NCBI GenBank assembly: GCA_020641055.1
Contig: CP067345.1
Coordinates: 1,915,317-1,979,316, forward strand
Origin: Clostridioides sp. ES-S-0010-02
Lineage (GTDB): Bacteria; Bacillota; Clostridia; Peptostreptococcales; Peptostreptococcaceae
Direction of reading: 5' to 3'
DNA: 64,000 bases
Below are positions 27,793-37,434 of this stretch, one piece after another (position 1 is the first letter of the stretch; each line of letters begins with the position of its first letter). The position numbers and the translations under genes were made by a program. The notes under the pieces were generated by a model that was given only the letters and a program-made list of their open reading frames with translations, ran no database searches and was not told the origin of the DNA.

Positions 27793-27879
27793 GCCAATAA
27801 TATGATAAATTATTAATTGTAATGTTATAATTTATATTTGTATGACTAAAGAATTTAATTTTTGAAAGAGAGAAAACAA

Positions 27880-29010
27880 ATGAATTTAAAAGACTTTAAT
27901 GGAAAAAGATTAAAATCAGCTAGAGTTTTTAGAGCTAAAACTCTAGAGCAGTTATCTAAAGAAACTAAAATAAATAAAAAAGATTTACAAGCTTTTGAAG
28001 AAAATAAGTATGTTCCAAATATTGAAAATGCATTAAAATTATCAAATATATTAAACTTCCCAAAAGAGTATTTTTATAAAAACGAAAGTATAAATGTTAT
28101 TGTGGAAGATAGTCATTTTAATCCTCAATCTAAACTTCCTAGAGTGGAGGAAATTTCTTATAGAGAAAAAATAATAATCATTCATAAAATATACTCGTTT
28201 ATGGAAAGTTATATAAAATTTCCAAAAGAAAACTTACCAAATAGAAAACTAATTAAGGATGTTAATATAAATGATATAGAAAGTCTTGCTAATAAGACTA
28301 GAGAACTTTGGAATTTAAACAACAATCCAATAGTAAATATGGTAAGTTTATTAGAGGCTAATGGGATTATAATATCAGGAATGAATGTAGATAGAAAAGG
28401 AGCAACCGTATTTACTCAAAAACAGAGAATAGGTAAAGAAACTAAATATCTAATATCTCTTGGGAATGATAAAAAATCAGCATCAATTAGAAACTATGAT
28501 TTAGCCTATGAGCTTGGATATATAATATCAAGTCAATTGGGAATACCAAATAAGCAATTCTTAGCAGATGAATATGCCTGTGCATTTTTGCTTCCAAGAG
28601 AGACTTTTTTAGAAGACTTGGTTTATCCAGAAGACCTAGATTATTATGTAGAACTAAAGCAAAAATGGATTGTACCTATATCTGTTATGATTTTTAGAGC
28701 ATACAATTTAGGTGAGATAAGCTATAAAAAGTATAATTATCTTATGAGCGAAATGGATAAACGAGGATGGTTAATAGAAGAACCATTAGATAAAATGAAG
28801 GGTGTAAGTCCAGTATATTTAAAAAAAGCAGTCGAATTACTGATAGAAAACAAAATAATGAACACAGACAATATAGTATCAAATTTAGGAGATATAGGAA
28901 TAAGTCTTTATCCAGAAGACCTAGAATTATTGATGGGATTGAAAAATGGACTCCTATCTCAAAATACAAAGAAAAAAAGTAAAGTTATAAAATTTGATGG
29001 GAAAAGATAA
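27880..29010 (+). CDS. XRE-HTH plus degenerate ImmA/IrrE (M78) protein
   Basis: The 376-residue protein has an N-terminal XRE helix-turn-helix (GKRLKSARVFRAKTLEQLSKETKINKKDLQAFEENKYVPN, about 9-48). A C-terminal ImmA/IrrE-like (M78, DUF955) region follows at about 150-260. The usual zinc motif HExxH, normally in LAHELGH, reads LAYELGY here (residues 208-214): both histidines are tyrosines. The downstream DEYACAFLLP segment, which normally supplies the third ligand region, is conserved. I therefore predict a folded but non-proteolytic M78 domain. I start it at ATG 27880, after AAAGAGAG; a TTG at 27862 is also in frame. Family members are phage-type or stress regulators. The target here is unknown. 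Confidence 0.82.
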   Translation: MNLKDFNGKRLKSARVFRAKTLEQLSKETKINKKDLQAFEENKYVPNIENALKLSNILNFPKEYFYKNESINVIVEDSHFNPQSKLPRVEEISYREKIIIIHKIYSFMESYIKFPKENLPNRKLIKDVNINDIESLANKTRELWNLNNNPIVNMVSLLEANGIIISGMNVDRKGATVFTQKQRIGKETKYLISLGNDKKSASIRNYDLAYELGYIISSQLGIPNKQFLADEYACAFLLPRETFLEDLVYPEDLDYYVELKQKWIVPISVMIFRAYNLGEISYKKYNYLMSEMDKRGWLIEEPLDKMKGVSPVYLKKAVELLIENKIMNTDNIVSNLGDIGISLYPEDLELLMGLKNGLLSQNTKKKSKVIKFDGKR

Positions 29011-29023
29011 ATTAATATTTTAA

Positions 29024-29115
29024 TATTGAAAGATAAAAGCAGGTATTTATGATTTAAATTTAAGGTTTATTAAGATAATTTTTTATCATAAGAAATTTAC
29101 CTGCTTTCAATATTA
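29024..29115. terminator. Long bidirectional terminator
   Basis: AATATTGAAAG...AAGCAGGTA pairs with TACCTGCTTTCAATATT, with a four-base bulge and an AT-rich loop. It separates the convergent XRE-M78 and dehydrogenase genes. Confidence 0.65.
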
Positions 29116-29176
29116 AATTTGAGATACACTTAAAATATGCTATTAACTTAAATATGTATTCTAATATGGTATTAAT

Positions 29177-30130
29177 CTAAATATCCTTAGCAATTTTAAT
29201 GTATTCTTTTAAAATAGTACATGATTTATTGAATTTTTTTTGTTCATCATCAGTTAAATTAATTTCTACTATAGACTCAACTCCATTTATGCCAATTATG
29301 GCAGGAACACCAGCAAACACATCTTTTTGCCCATACTGACCATCTAATAAAGTAGAAACAGGAAGGATTTTTCTTTCATTATGAAAAATTGTCTTTACTA
29401 TTTCTGTTAAAGCAGTACCAATACCAAATTCAGTAGAACCTTTGCCATAAAGTACATCCCAACCAGCTCTAGCTGTTTTTTCAGTTAATTCATCTAAGTT
29501 TAATTTTCCATAAGTGTTAGGATTTTCTTTCATAATATCAAATAATGGTTTACCACCAATTGAAACATGAGACCAAGGAACCATCTGAGAATCTCCATGT
29601 TCACCCATAGAATAAGCTTGTATTGATTGTTGAGGAAGATTTGTTTCCTCAGATAAAAGCCTTCTAAGTCTCGAAGAATCGAGTGCAGTGCCTGTACCCA
29701 AAACTTTATTTTTAGAAAATCCAGAAACTTTCCAAATATAATCAGAAATTATATCAACTGGATTTGAAATTACAATAAATATACCATCAAATCCAGAATC
29801 AACAATAGGTTTTACAATTGTTTTTACAATGTTGACTGTAGACTCAAGAGTATCCAATCTAGTCTGATTTTTTTCAGGTAATGGACCTGCACTTATTACT
29901 ACAATATCAGAATCTTTACAATCATCAAGTGTTCCACTTTTTATTTTTGTAGCATGTTTAAGATAAGAAACTGCATCTGATAAATCTAAAGCTTGAGCCT
30001 TTGCTTTATTTTCATCTATATCAATCATCAGTAGTTCATCACAAACACCTTGAGTTATTAAACTAAATCCACAATGTGAACCGACATGACCAGTTCCTAT
30101 TATTGATACTTTTCTTGGTTTTATTGACAA
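29177..30130 (-). CDS. L-lactate/L-2-hydroxyacid dehydrogenase, paralogue 1
   Basis: The 317-residue NAD-dependent enzyme has a Rossmann GTGHVG motif, IDID after beta-2, VISNPVD, the Arg-rich region TALDSSRLRRLL and the catalytic GEHGDSQ with its His. Its substrate loop reads SAGPLPEKNQTRLD, without the Gln that typifies classical lactate dehydrogenase. It resembles the L-2-hydroxyisocaproate dehydrogenase branch as much as LDH, so leucine-derived 2-ketoacids are possible substrates. I choose TTG 30130: AAGGAG abuts the ATG at 30139, and the TTG start gives MSIKPRK, aligning with the paralogue's MPIKPRK. It lies downstream of paralogue 1's sister gene, separated by 109 bases. Confidence 0.85.
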   Translation of the reverse strand: MSIKPRKVSIIGTGHVGSHCGFSLITQGVCDELLMIDIDENKAKAQALDLSDAVSYLKHATKIKSGTLDDCKDSDIVVISAGPLPEKNQTRLDTLESTVNIVKTIVKPIVDSGFDGIFIVISNPVDIISDYIWKVSGFSKNKVLGTGTALDSSRLRRLLSEETNLPQQSIQAYSMGEHGDSQMVPWSHVSIGGKPLFDIMKENPNTYGKLNLDELTEKTARAGWDVLYGKGSTEFGIGTALTEIVKTIFHNERKILPVSTLLDGQYGQKDVFAGVPAIIGINGVESIVEINLTDDEQKKFNKSCTILKEYIKIAKDI

Positions 30131-30239
30131 ATTTAACATCTCCTTACAATTTGTTTTATGTATACATATGAGAATACTCTATAATAATTATAGAGTATCT
30201 AAATAAGTTAATTAAAGAATAAATCGTATAGATTTAAAA

Positions 30240-31208
30240 CTAAATAGTCTTTGAAAGTGCAATATGGTCTCTTAAAACAGAACAAGATTTACTAAATCCT
30301 TCTTGCTCATCATTAGTTAAATTGATTTCAACAATTCCCTCAATCCCACTTTTTCCTATAATACAAGGAACACCTGCAAATACATTTTCTTCATTGTATT
30401 GACCTTCTAATAATGTAGAGACTGGTAAAATCTTTTTCTCATTATGTAGTATAGCCTTTACAATTTCTACTAAAGCAGTTCCTATTCCAAACTCTGTGCA
30501 ATCTTTGCCATTTATTATGCCTATACCTGTTTTCTTGTTTTTTTCAACTATTGATGGTAAGTCTAATTTGCCATAAGTATCTGGATTATCCTTCATCATA
30601 TCTAAAATTGGTTTGCCACCAATTGAAACATGAGACCAAGGAACTATTTGAGAATCTCCATGTTCACCCATTGAGTAAGCCTGTATTGATTGTTGAGCGA
30701 TTCCAGTTTCTTCAGATAAGAGTCTTCTAAGTCTTGTTGAGTCTAAAGCTGTTCCAGTTCCAATAACTCTGTTTTTAGGGAAACCAGACTTTTCCCAGAT
30801 ATAATTTGTAACTACATCAACTGGATTAGAAATAACGATAAATATACCATCAAATCCAGAATCAATTATAGGTTTTACTATAGATTTTATCATCCCAATA
30901 GTTGGTTTTAGTAAGTCTAACCTAGTTGTGTTTTGTCTGCGTAAAGGACCTTCTGAAGAATCTGCAACACTTATCACTACAATATCAGAATCCTTACAAT
31001 CATTAAAAGTTCCTTTTTCTATATGTACTTTATGTGGAAGATAGGAAACCGCATCAGCTAAATCTAAAGCTTGAGCCTTTGCTTTAGCTTCATCAATATC
31101 AATCATAAAGAGTTCATCACAAACTCCTTGAGTTATCAAACTAAATCCACAGTGTGAACCAACATGACCTGAACCTACAATAGATATTTTTCTTGGTTTT
31201 ATTGGCAT
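30240..31208 (-). CDS. L-lactate/L-2-hydroxyacid dehydrogenase, paralogue 2
   Basis: The 322-residue enzyme is highly similar to its downstream neighbour: GSGHVG Rossmann motif, VISNPVDVVTNYIW, TALDSTRLRRLLSEETG and the catalytic GEHGDSQIVPW. Its substrate loop reads SVADSSEGPLRRQNTTRLD and is five residues longer than that of the neighbour. That is the only length difference between the two once the neighbour starts at its TTG. The pair therefore arose by tandem duplication and may have diverged in substrate range. GGGGGAG lies nine bases before the ATG. It is probably the first gene of the transcription unit. Confidence 0.88.
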   Translation of the reverse strand: MPIKPRKISIVGSGHVGSHCGFSLITQGVCDELFMIDIDEAKAKAQALDLADAVSYLPHKVHIEKGTFNDCKDSDIVVISVADSSEGPLRRQNTTRLDLLKPTIGMIKSIVKPIIDSGFDGIFIVISNPVDVVTNYIWEKSGFPKNRVIGTGTALDSTRLRRLLSEETGIAQQSIQAYSMGEHGDSQIVPWSHVSIGGKPILDMMKDNPDTYGKLDLPSIVEKNKKTGIGIINGKDCTEFGIGTALVEIVKAILHNEKKILPVSTLLEGQYNEENVFAGVPCIIGKSGIEGIVEINLTNDEQEGFSKSCSVLRDHIALSKTI

Positions 31209-31567
31209 TTTAAATCACTCCCCCTACAAAATAAAACGATATATTTATAATACAATGCTATATGTTATTAAATATGTTTTTTATAGATTGCAATATTCTA
31301 TCATTTCAGAAAATTTATTTAATATGATTTTATACTAAAGTTTTTAAAAAAGCAATGTTAATATACTTTATATTATTGAATATTTAAAATAATATATAAT
31401 TATAAATTTGTTAACATTAATATCTATATGTTAAAATATAGTAGAAGATTACTATTAAAAAATAGGTTAAGCTCTATCTGGTGTAATTACTTTAAACTTA
31501 ACCTAAAATATGTGTATATTTAAACAATAAGGCAGTTTAGAATAAAGGAAATGGAGATAAAATCATA
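31209..31567. other. Divergent intergenic region with an inverted repeat
   Basis: This 359-base region contains no ORF. TAGGTTAAG (31463-31471) is repeated inverted as CTTAACCTA (31497-31505) around a 25-base spacer, about 60 bases before the AlaX-type gene. It could form an RNA hairpin in that gene's leader or act as an operator. No T-box consensus is visible to me. Confidence 0.45.
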
Positions 31568-32767
31568 ATGGAAAAGTTATACTATACAAATCAGTATATA
31601 AGAGATTTTACAGCAGAAATAATTGAGATAAGAGAAATAGAAAATAAGTTTCATGTTTTGTTGGATAAAACAGCGTTTTTCCCTGGTGGAGGAGGACAAT
31701 TTGGAGATTTAGGAAAAATAGATAATTATGAAGTAATAAGTGTATATGAAGAAGATAAAAAAGTATATCATATATTAGATAAAAAACCAATAAAGATACA
31801 TAAGGTAAAGTGTAGTATTGATTGGGATAGAAGAGAAGATGGTATGCATCAACATTTTGGACAACATGTACTCTCAGGATGTTTTTTTAAGACTTTTAAT
31901 GCAAATACAACGGGTTTTCATTTAGGTAATGAGTACAGCACAGTGGATATAGAGGGTAATTTAGATGAAGAAAAAATTAGAGAGATAGAGTTGCTTGCCA
32001 ATGAAATTATTCATCAGAATATACAAGTAGAAACATTACTTCCAACTAAAAGAGAATTAAAAAAAATTTGGTTAAGACGTGCTTTACCAAACACAAATGA
32101 AGAAATAAGGGTAGTAAAAATAGGTGACTTAGATACAAATGCGTGTTGTGGAGTACATCCAACATCAACAAGTGAGCTTAGAATGATAAAAATAAAGAAA
32201 TGGGAGAAGCATAAGTCTAGTACAAGAATAGAGTTTTTGGCTGGTAAAAGAGCTGTAGATGAAGTATTAAAAAGGGATATATATTTAACTAAAATCTGTA
32301 GATATTTAAGTTGTAGTGAAGAAGATGCTATAAATGGAATTGTAAATTTAAATGAGAAAGTGGAAGATTCTCTAAGTAAAAAAAGAAAACTTGAAGAAAT
32401 AGTAGCTAAGTATCAAGTTAAAGAAATGGTTGAAAATGCAAATAAGATTGGAAATATTTCAGTTGTTAAAAAAATTTATGATGAAGAAGATTTAAAATAT
32501 GTAAATAAAATTGCAAATAAAATTACAGAAGATGAAAATAAAATTGCATTATTAGCTGTTAGATTTGAAGAAAAAATAAACTTGATTTTTGCATGTTCTA
32601 AAAATTTGAAGGCTGTTAATATGGGAAGTTTATTGAAGGATGCAATAAGTCTTATAGATGGTAAAGGTGGAGGAAGTCAGGTTTTAGCTCAAGGTGGGGG
32701 AAAAAATAATGGTAACTTAGAATCTACCTTCGATTATGCATTTATGAAACTAGAAAAATTTTTATAA
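31568..32767 (+). CDS. Alanyl-tRNA editing protein, AlaX-L type with DHHA1 domain
   Basis: The 399-residue protein hydrolyses mischarged tRNA-Ala in trans. It has an N-terminal AlaRS-like barrel (TAFFPGGGGQFGDLG, 35-49) and the editing zinc site His96-x3-His100 and Cys193-x3-His197. A DHHA1 domain ends the protein (GKGGGSQVLAQGGGKN, followed by the terminal helix). The aminoacylation domain of AlaRS is absent, as expected for the long AlaX form. GGAG lies about 12 bases before the ATG. It appears to be followed by a GNAT gene 55 bases downstream. Confidence 0.9.
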   Translation: MEKLYYTNQYIRDFTAEIIEIREIENKFHVLLDKTAFFPGGGGQFGDLGKIDNYEVISVYEEDKKVYHILDKKPIKIHKVKCSIDWDRREDGMHQHFGQHVLSGCFFKTFNANTTGFHLGNEYSTVDIEGNLDEEKIREIELLANEIIHQNIQVETLLPTKRELKKIWLRRALPNTNEEIRVVKIGDLDTNACCGVHPTSTSELRMIKIKKWEKHKSSTRIEFLAGKRAVDEVLKRDIYLTKICRYLSCSEEDAINGIVNLNEKVEDSLSKKRKLEEIVAKYQVKEMVENANKIGNISVVKKIYDEEDLKYVNKIANKITEDENKIALLAVRFEEKINLIFACSKNLKAVNMGSLLKDAISLIDGKGGGSQVLAQGGGKNNGNLESTFDYAFMKLEKFL

Positions 32768-32822
32768 TGTATTATTACAAAGAGATTAATGTAATACGTA
32801 AAATAGATATGGGGGAATAAGT

Positions 32823-33323
32823 ATGGAACAAAAGGACTATATAGAATTATATGAAAATGAAGAACTGATAGAGATAAGAGAAGCCCGTTTAGATGATTTG
32901 GATATAATAGCGAGATTTAATTATAATTTAGCTAAAGAAACAGAAGGAAAAGAACTTGACATGGATGTTTTAACTAAAGGTGTAAGGGCGCTGTTATTAG
33001 ATGAAAGAAAAGGAAAATACTATGTATATACAGTATTTGATAAGGTTGTTGCACAGATTATGTATACATATGAGTGGAGTGATTGGAGAAATGGAAACTT
33101 TCTTTGGATTCAGAGTGTATATGTAGAGAAAGAGTATAGAAGAAAGAACATCTTTAATTATTTATTTAATCATATAAAAAATATGTGTGATAGAGATGAA
33201 AATATTGTTGGCATGAGATTATATGTAGAAAAAGAAAACATAAATGCAAAAGCAACATATGAGTCTTTAAATATGTATGAATGTGATTATAATATGTATG
33301 AATATGAAGTAATAAACCAGTAA
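32823..33323 (+). CDS. GNAT-family N-acetyltransferase
   Basis: The 166-residue protein has the GNAT fold: an N-terminal IREARLDDLDIIARFNYNLA, the acetyl-CoA-binding motif A region LWIQSVYVEKEYRRKNIFNYLFNHI (about 98-122, R-R-K-N instead of the classical RGxGxG/A loop), and a final MRLYVEKENINAKATYESLNM motif B. The acceptor is unknown. GGGGG lies eight bases before the ATG. It may be co-transcribed with the AlaX-type gene. Confidence 0.82.
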   Translation: MEQKDYIELYENEELIEIREARLDDLDIIARFNYNLAKETEGKELDMDVLTKGVRALLLDERKGKYYVYTVFDKVVAQIMYTYEWSDWRNGNFLWIQSVYVEKEYRRKNIFNYLFNHIKNMCDRDENIVGMRLYVEKENINAKATYESLNMYECDYNMYEYEVINQ

Positions 33324-33461
33324 TGTAAATATAAGATGTAATAAACCAATAATATAAACTTATACTATTATTATATTAAGATTATAAGTTTATATTGGGT
33401 ATATTGAGAATTGTATGAAATAAAGCAGATATTATAATTAAATTTTTTAGGGGGTATAAGT

Positions 33462-33776
33462 ATGGGCGTTTTAAAAGTCATGTTTTATGTATTTTTGTTT
33501 TTAGATTTAGTATCAATATTCTGTTTCTTTTTTAATAAAGGCAAGATAGCATCTAACACAATTGTATTTAATGCAATAGGTGTATATACATTTGTACTTT
33601 GTTTCATGTATTTTAGTTCTTATCCAAGTAATAATATTCTTGGTAAATTTATTGCATCTCTCTTTTTTATACTTGGAGTTGCAGGAGTTATGCTTAAAGA
33701 AAAAAATTTTTTATATGCTAGATTACTTTTAACTTTGGTTATTGTTTGTTCTACACTTAAATTGTTTGTCATTTAA
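33462..33776 (+). CDS. Small membrane protein, four predicted helices
   Basis: The 104-residue hydrophobic protein has segments at about residues 4-24, 32-52, 60-80 and 85-103, with few charged loops. I do not recognise a family. GGGGG lies 9 bases before the ATG, and a strong terminator follows, so it is a genuine single-gene unit. The function is unknown. Confidence 0.6.
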   Translation: MGVLKVMFYVFLFLDLVSIFCFFFNKGKIASNTIVFNAIGVYTFVLCFMYFSSYPSNNILGKFIASLFFILGVAGVMLKEKNFLYARLLLTLVIVCSTLKLFVI

Positions 33777-33803
33777 TAAAATGTATCTATAATGAAATTT
33801 ATG

Positions 33804-33835
33804 AAGGTCTATATTTTAAAGTATAGACCTTTTTA
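33804..33835 (+). terminator. Rho-independent terminator
   Basis: AAGGTCTATA pairs with TATAGACCTT around a 10-base AT loop, followed by TTT. Confidence 0.8.
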
Positions 33836-33938
33836 ATATGTTTTAATTTAACACTTAAGGAAAATTTAAGAAAATTTTAAAGGCATCTTAAACACTTGTT
33901 GGCATTATTAAAATATTAGAAGAGAGAAGGTGTTATTA

Positions 33939-34904
33939 TTGAAAAAAGACATGTGTAGAACTTCAGAAAAATTATTATTATCAATTATATACATAATATT
34001 TTTTGTATATGTTCTAATAACTATAAGGATAATTTTATTTAAAGATGTACCAATTTATGCCATTTTCAAGGGTGGATTTAGGTCTGTCAACTTAATTCCA
34101 TTCTATACAGTATGGGAATTTATGACAGATAGTAACATTAGTCTTATAAGAGCTATTGCAAATATCATAGGTAATATTGGTATATTTATTCCAATGGGAA
34201 TTTTTCTTCCTGTAGTATTAAAAAAATTAGATAAAAAAACTATAATTATAATAATTTCTCTTATTAGTTTAGGATTTGAATTAATACAATATATTTTGGC
34301 TATTGGAAGCAGTGACATAGATGATGTGCTTCTAAATTCATTAGGTGGGATACTTGGTATTATTATTTATACAAAGGTGACCAAATTATTTCCTAATAAC
34401 ATTAAAAAATTCCAAGCCATAATAAGTACAAGCATAGTTTTGGGAGTAATAGGATTAGGTGTCATTGTTACAAATTACCAAAGCTTGTTAACTTTTAAAC
34501 TCAAGCCAGATAAACAAGTTTCAAGAATATTAGTTGAAGAAAATAAGGAAATAATTAAAGATATAGATAAAAATGAGGGAGATATAATTGGCTCATTTGA
34601 AAGCTTTAAAAATGGTGTATTAACTATTAAGGCAGCTTGTAATAATAATATAAAGAGTCCAGATAATTTAATGGATAAGAATGGTAATATAAAAGTTTAT
34701 CTAAGTAAAAATACAAAACTAATATCCTTTGTAATCACTGAAGGAGAGAATAAAGATATAATTAGATATGAAGAATTTGATGCTAAAAATTTGCCTCTGT
34801 TAAAGAAATCTGATACATTTGAGATTTGGATTGATAAGTATAATCGACCAAAAGATGAACATGGAATTACAGCTGCTAGATTATTAATCGGATTAGATGA
34901 ATAG
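33939..34904 (+). CDS. VanZ-family membrane protein with extracytoplasmic tail
   Basis: The 321-residue protein begins with a VanZ domain of four to five helices: RSVNLIPFYTVWEF, IGNIGIFIPMGIFLP and the conserved ELIQYILAIGSSDIDDVLLNSLGG (about 110-135), then a further helix near 160-180. A C-terminal soluble portion of about 140 residues follows. VanZ proteins are linked to low-level teicoplanin and lipoglycopeptide tolerance, but the mechanism is not established. I prefer the TTG at 33939, nine bases after AAGG, over the GTG at 33930 that overlaps the ribosome binding site. No resistance operon surrounds it. Confidence 0.8.
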   Translation: MKKDMCRTSEKLLLSIIYIIFFVYVLITIRIILFKDVPIYAIFKGGFRSVNLIPFYTVWEFMTDSNISLIRAIANIIGNIGIFIPMGIFLPVVLKKLDKKTIIIIISLISLGFELIQYILAIGSSDIDDVLLNSLGGILGIIIYTKVTKLFPNNIKKFQAIISTSIVLGVIGLGVIVTNYQSLLTFKLKPDKQVSRILVEENKEIIKDIDKNEGDIIGSFESFKNGVLTIKAACNNNIKSPDNLMDKNGNIKVYLSKNTKLISFVITEGENKDIIRYEEFDAKNLPLLKKSDTFEIWIDKYNRPKDEHGITAARLLIGLDE

Positions 34905-35015
34905 AATATCCAACAAAAAAGAATAACAACAGTAAAAAACGAAAAAACTATTTCTATAATTATTTTTACATTATGCACAAAAATATATCAACTATTGAAG
35001 GAGTAGAGATAAATT

Positions 35016-35804
35016 ATGGAGATAATAAAATATATTTTGTATTTTTTTATATATTCATTTCTAGGATGGGTAGTAGAAAGTGCAGGATGTTCTATAGCAA
35101 GCAAAAGGATAATCAATAGAGGTTTTTTAAATGGCCCAATATGTCCTGTTTATGGTTTTGGAGCAGTACTTGTGATATCAATATTAGGCAGGTTTGACAA
35201 TATAATTATTTTATTTTTGATAGGAATGATTTTGACTACAATACTAGAATATTTTACAGGATTTATTTTAGAAACATTATTCCATGCTAAATGGTGGGAT
35301 TATTCTGACCAAAAATTTAATGTAAAGGGAAGAGTCTGTTTAAAAAATGCAATATATTTTGGAATAATGTCTGTTGTAATAATAAAATTTATACATCCCT
35401 ATATAGAATACATTGTGAGTACTATTCCGTATAATATATTAATTTCAATAGTGGTAATTACGACTTTATGGACAATTGTGGATTTAATTGTTACTATCAT
35501 ATCACTTAAAAAATTAGACATGAAGCTCAATTTATTAGATGAAATAATTACAGACCTAAATGGTATAAACATGAAATTAGATAAGTTTGATAGAAGAGAG
35601 ATACAAGCTTTATTTAAAACAATAAATAGTGAAGAGTTAGAAGCCAGAGAAAAATTAAACAGAATAAACAGTAAATTAGACCGTATAGAATCTAATATTA
35701 TCTTACAAAAAAGAATTATCAAGGCTTTCCCAGATATAAAACATAAAAAACAACAAGAACAATTACAATATTTTAAAGAAATCATTAATGATAATAAAAG
35801 ATGA
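35016..35804 (+). CDS. Putative ABC-transporter type IV membrane protein (PF06541-like)
   Basis: The 262-residue protein opens with YILYFFIYSFLGWVVESAGCSIASKRIINRGFLNGPICPVYGFGA, the hallmark of PF06541/COG4905 proteins. It has five hydrophobic helices up to about residue 165. The last 95 residues are charged and probably coiled coil (LDEIITDLNGINMKLDKFDRREIQALFKTIN onward). The family's function is unknown despite its ABC name, and no ATPase is adjacent. GGAG lies ten bases before the ATG. A strong terminator follows. Confidence 0.75.
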   Translation: MEIIKYILYFFIYSFLGWVVESAGCSIASKRIINRGFLNGPICPVYGFGAVLVISILGRFDNIIILFLIGMILTTILEYFTGFILETLFHAKWWDYSDQKFNVKGRVCLKNAIYFGIMSVVIIKFIHPYIEYIVSTIPYNILISIVVITTLWTIVDLIVTIISLKKLDMKLNLLDEIITDLNGINMKLDKFDRREIQALFKTINSEELEAREKLNRINSKLDRIESNIILQKRIIKAFPDIKHKKQQEQLQYFKEIINDNKR

Positions 35805-35858
35805 TAAGATGATTTAATTAAAAATAAACGGAAAAATAGTATTTATAAGATAATTTGC

Positions 35859-35897
35859 AAAGAACTCTATTATAATAGAATAGAGTTCTTTATTTTT
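35859..35897 (+). terminator. Rho-independent terminator
   Basis: AAAGAACTCTAT pairs perfectly with ATAGAGTTCTTT around an 9-base loop and is followed by ATTTTTT. Confidence 0.85.
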
Positions 35898-36092
35898 TGG
35901 AGAAATAGAGTTGATTTGCTGAAAATAAAATATATTATCTCTGAATAACAAATATTTTGAAAATTATAAAAACATATATTGACAATTTGTGTCAAAAATA
36001 CTAACATTAGTATATAAAGAATTTTATATAAAAATATCTTTATAAATTGCAATAATTCTAAAAATATAAATTTACTTAAAGAGGGGAATGAT

Positions 36093-37418
36093 TTGCCAAT
36101 GAGCGAGATAACTAGTCAAATGATAAGTACAGAAGAAAAAAAATATGTTGCTAAAACTCAAAAAATACCTTATTATCCAGTAGCATTTAAATCAGGTGAA
36201 GGTGCAATGCTATATGATTATGAAGGTAATGAGTATGTAGACTTTTTAGCAAGTGCAGGCTCTGCAAATGTAGGTCATGGAAATAAGGAAATCTCACAAG
36301 CAGTTAAAGAACAAATGGATGATATCACACAATATACACTTGCATATTTCCATAGTGATCCTCCTGTAAAGTTAGCTGAAAAGCTTGTGGAAATAGCCCC
36401 TGGAGATAATGATAAGAAAGTATTATACAGCGCAACAGGCTCTGCTTGTATAGATGCTGCTATAAAATTAGCAAGAGGATATACTGGAAGAACAAAAATA
36501 ATATCTATGTGTGAATCATATCATGGAAGTACTTATGGAGCTATATCTATATCTGCATTAAGTACAAATATGAGAAGAAAAATGGGTCCATTATTACCAG
36601 AAGTTTATCACTTCCATTATCCAGATAAAAATAGAACTGCCAAAGAATGTTTAGATGAAATGGAATATGCTTTTGCACACTACTTACCAGTAGAAGAAGT
36701 AGCTGCAATATTTATAGAACCAATTGCAGGAGATGCAGGAATAATAGTGCCTCCAGTAGAATGGATTCAAGGATTAAGTAAAATATGTAAAGAAAATGGA
36801 ATACTACTTATAAGTGATGAAATACAGCAAGGTATGGGAAGAACAGGTAAATGGTTTGGTATAGAAAATTTTGGTGTTGAAGCAGACCTTATAGTTCTTG
36901 GAAAATCTGTTGGTGGAGGATTACCTTTAGGAGCAGTTGTTGGAAGAACAGAAATAATGCAAAGTCTTGATGCACCAGCACATCTATTTACTTTAGCTGG
37001 AAATACAACAGTATGTGTAGCTGCTTTAAAATCTATAGAAATAATTGAAAGAGAAAATCTACTTCAAAAGAGTATAGAAATGGGAGATTATATTAAAGCA
37101 GGATTTGAAAAACTAAAAGAAAAATACGATATAATTGGAGAAATAAGAGGCTTAGGTTTATCTATAGGAGTTGATATAGTTAAAGGAAAAGGTTCTACTG
37201 AAAAACATCCAGATGCTACAGCTAAGATATGCTACAGATGTATACAAACTGGTTTGATAATGATATTCTTAGGACAATCCACTTTAAGAGTACAACCACC
37301 TTTAGTAATAACTAAGGAGCAAGTAGATAAAGCAATGAGTATTATAGATTCTGCAATAGATGATTATTTAAATGGTAGAATTGGTGACGAAGTTTATGAA
37401 GTAACTCAAGGTTGGTAA
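36093..37418 (+). CDS. Class III PLP-dependent aminotransferase
   Basis: The 441-residue enzyme has the class III aminotransferase pattern: YDYEGNEYVDFLASAGSANVGHGN early, the cofactor phosphate region ATGSACIDAAIKLAR, the ring-stacking YHGSTYGA, the conserved Asp in LLISDEIQQGMGRTGKWF, and the Schiff-base lysine in VLGKSVGGGLPLGAVVG. Close families include 4-aminobutyrate aminotransferase and dialkylglycine or diaminobutyrate enzymes. The exact amino donor cannot be set. It starts at TTG 36093 or ATG 36099; GAGGGGA is better spaced for the TTG. It is a single gene ended by a strong terminator. Confidence 0.88.
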   Translation: MPMSEITSQMISTEEKKYVAKTQKIPYYPVAFKSGEGAMLYDYEGNEYVDFLASAGSANVGHGNKEISQAVKEQMDDITQYTLAYFHSDPPVKLAEKLVEIAPGDNDKKVLYSATGSACIDAAIKLARGYTGRTKIISMCESYHGSTYGAISISALSTNMRRKMGPLLPEVYHFHYPDKNRTAKECLDEMEYAFAHYLPVEEVAAIFIEPIAGDAGIIVPPVEWIQGLSKICKENGILLISDEIQQGMGRTGKWFGIENFGVEADLIVLGKSVGGGLPLGAVVGRTEIMQSLDAPAHLFTLAGNTTVCVAALKSIEIIERENLLQKSIEMGDYIKAGFEKLKEKYDIIGEIRGLGLSIGVDIVKGKGSTEKHPDATAKICYRCIQTGLIMIFLGQSTLRVQPPLVITKEQVDKAMSIIDSAIDDYLNGRIGDEVYEVTQGW

Positions 37419-37434
37419 AATAGATATTAAATAA

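Noticed and set aside
29177-31208. Malate dehydrogenases
   Set aside because: The substrate loop lacks the Arg that distinguishes malate dehydrogenases, and the GEHGDSQ and SNPVD contexts fit lactate/2-hydroxyacid dehydrogenases better.
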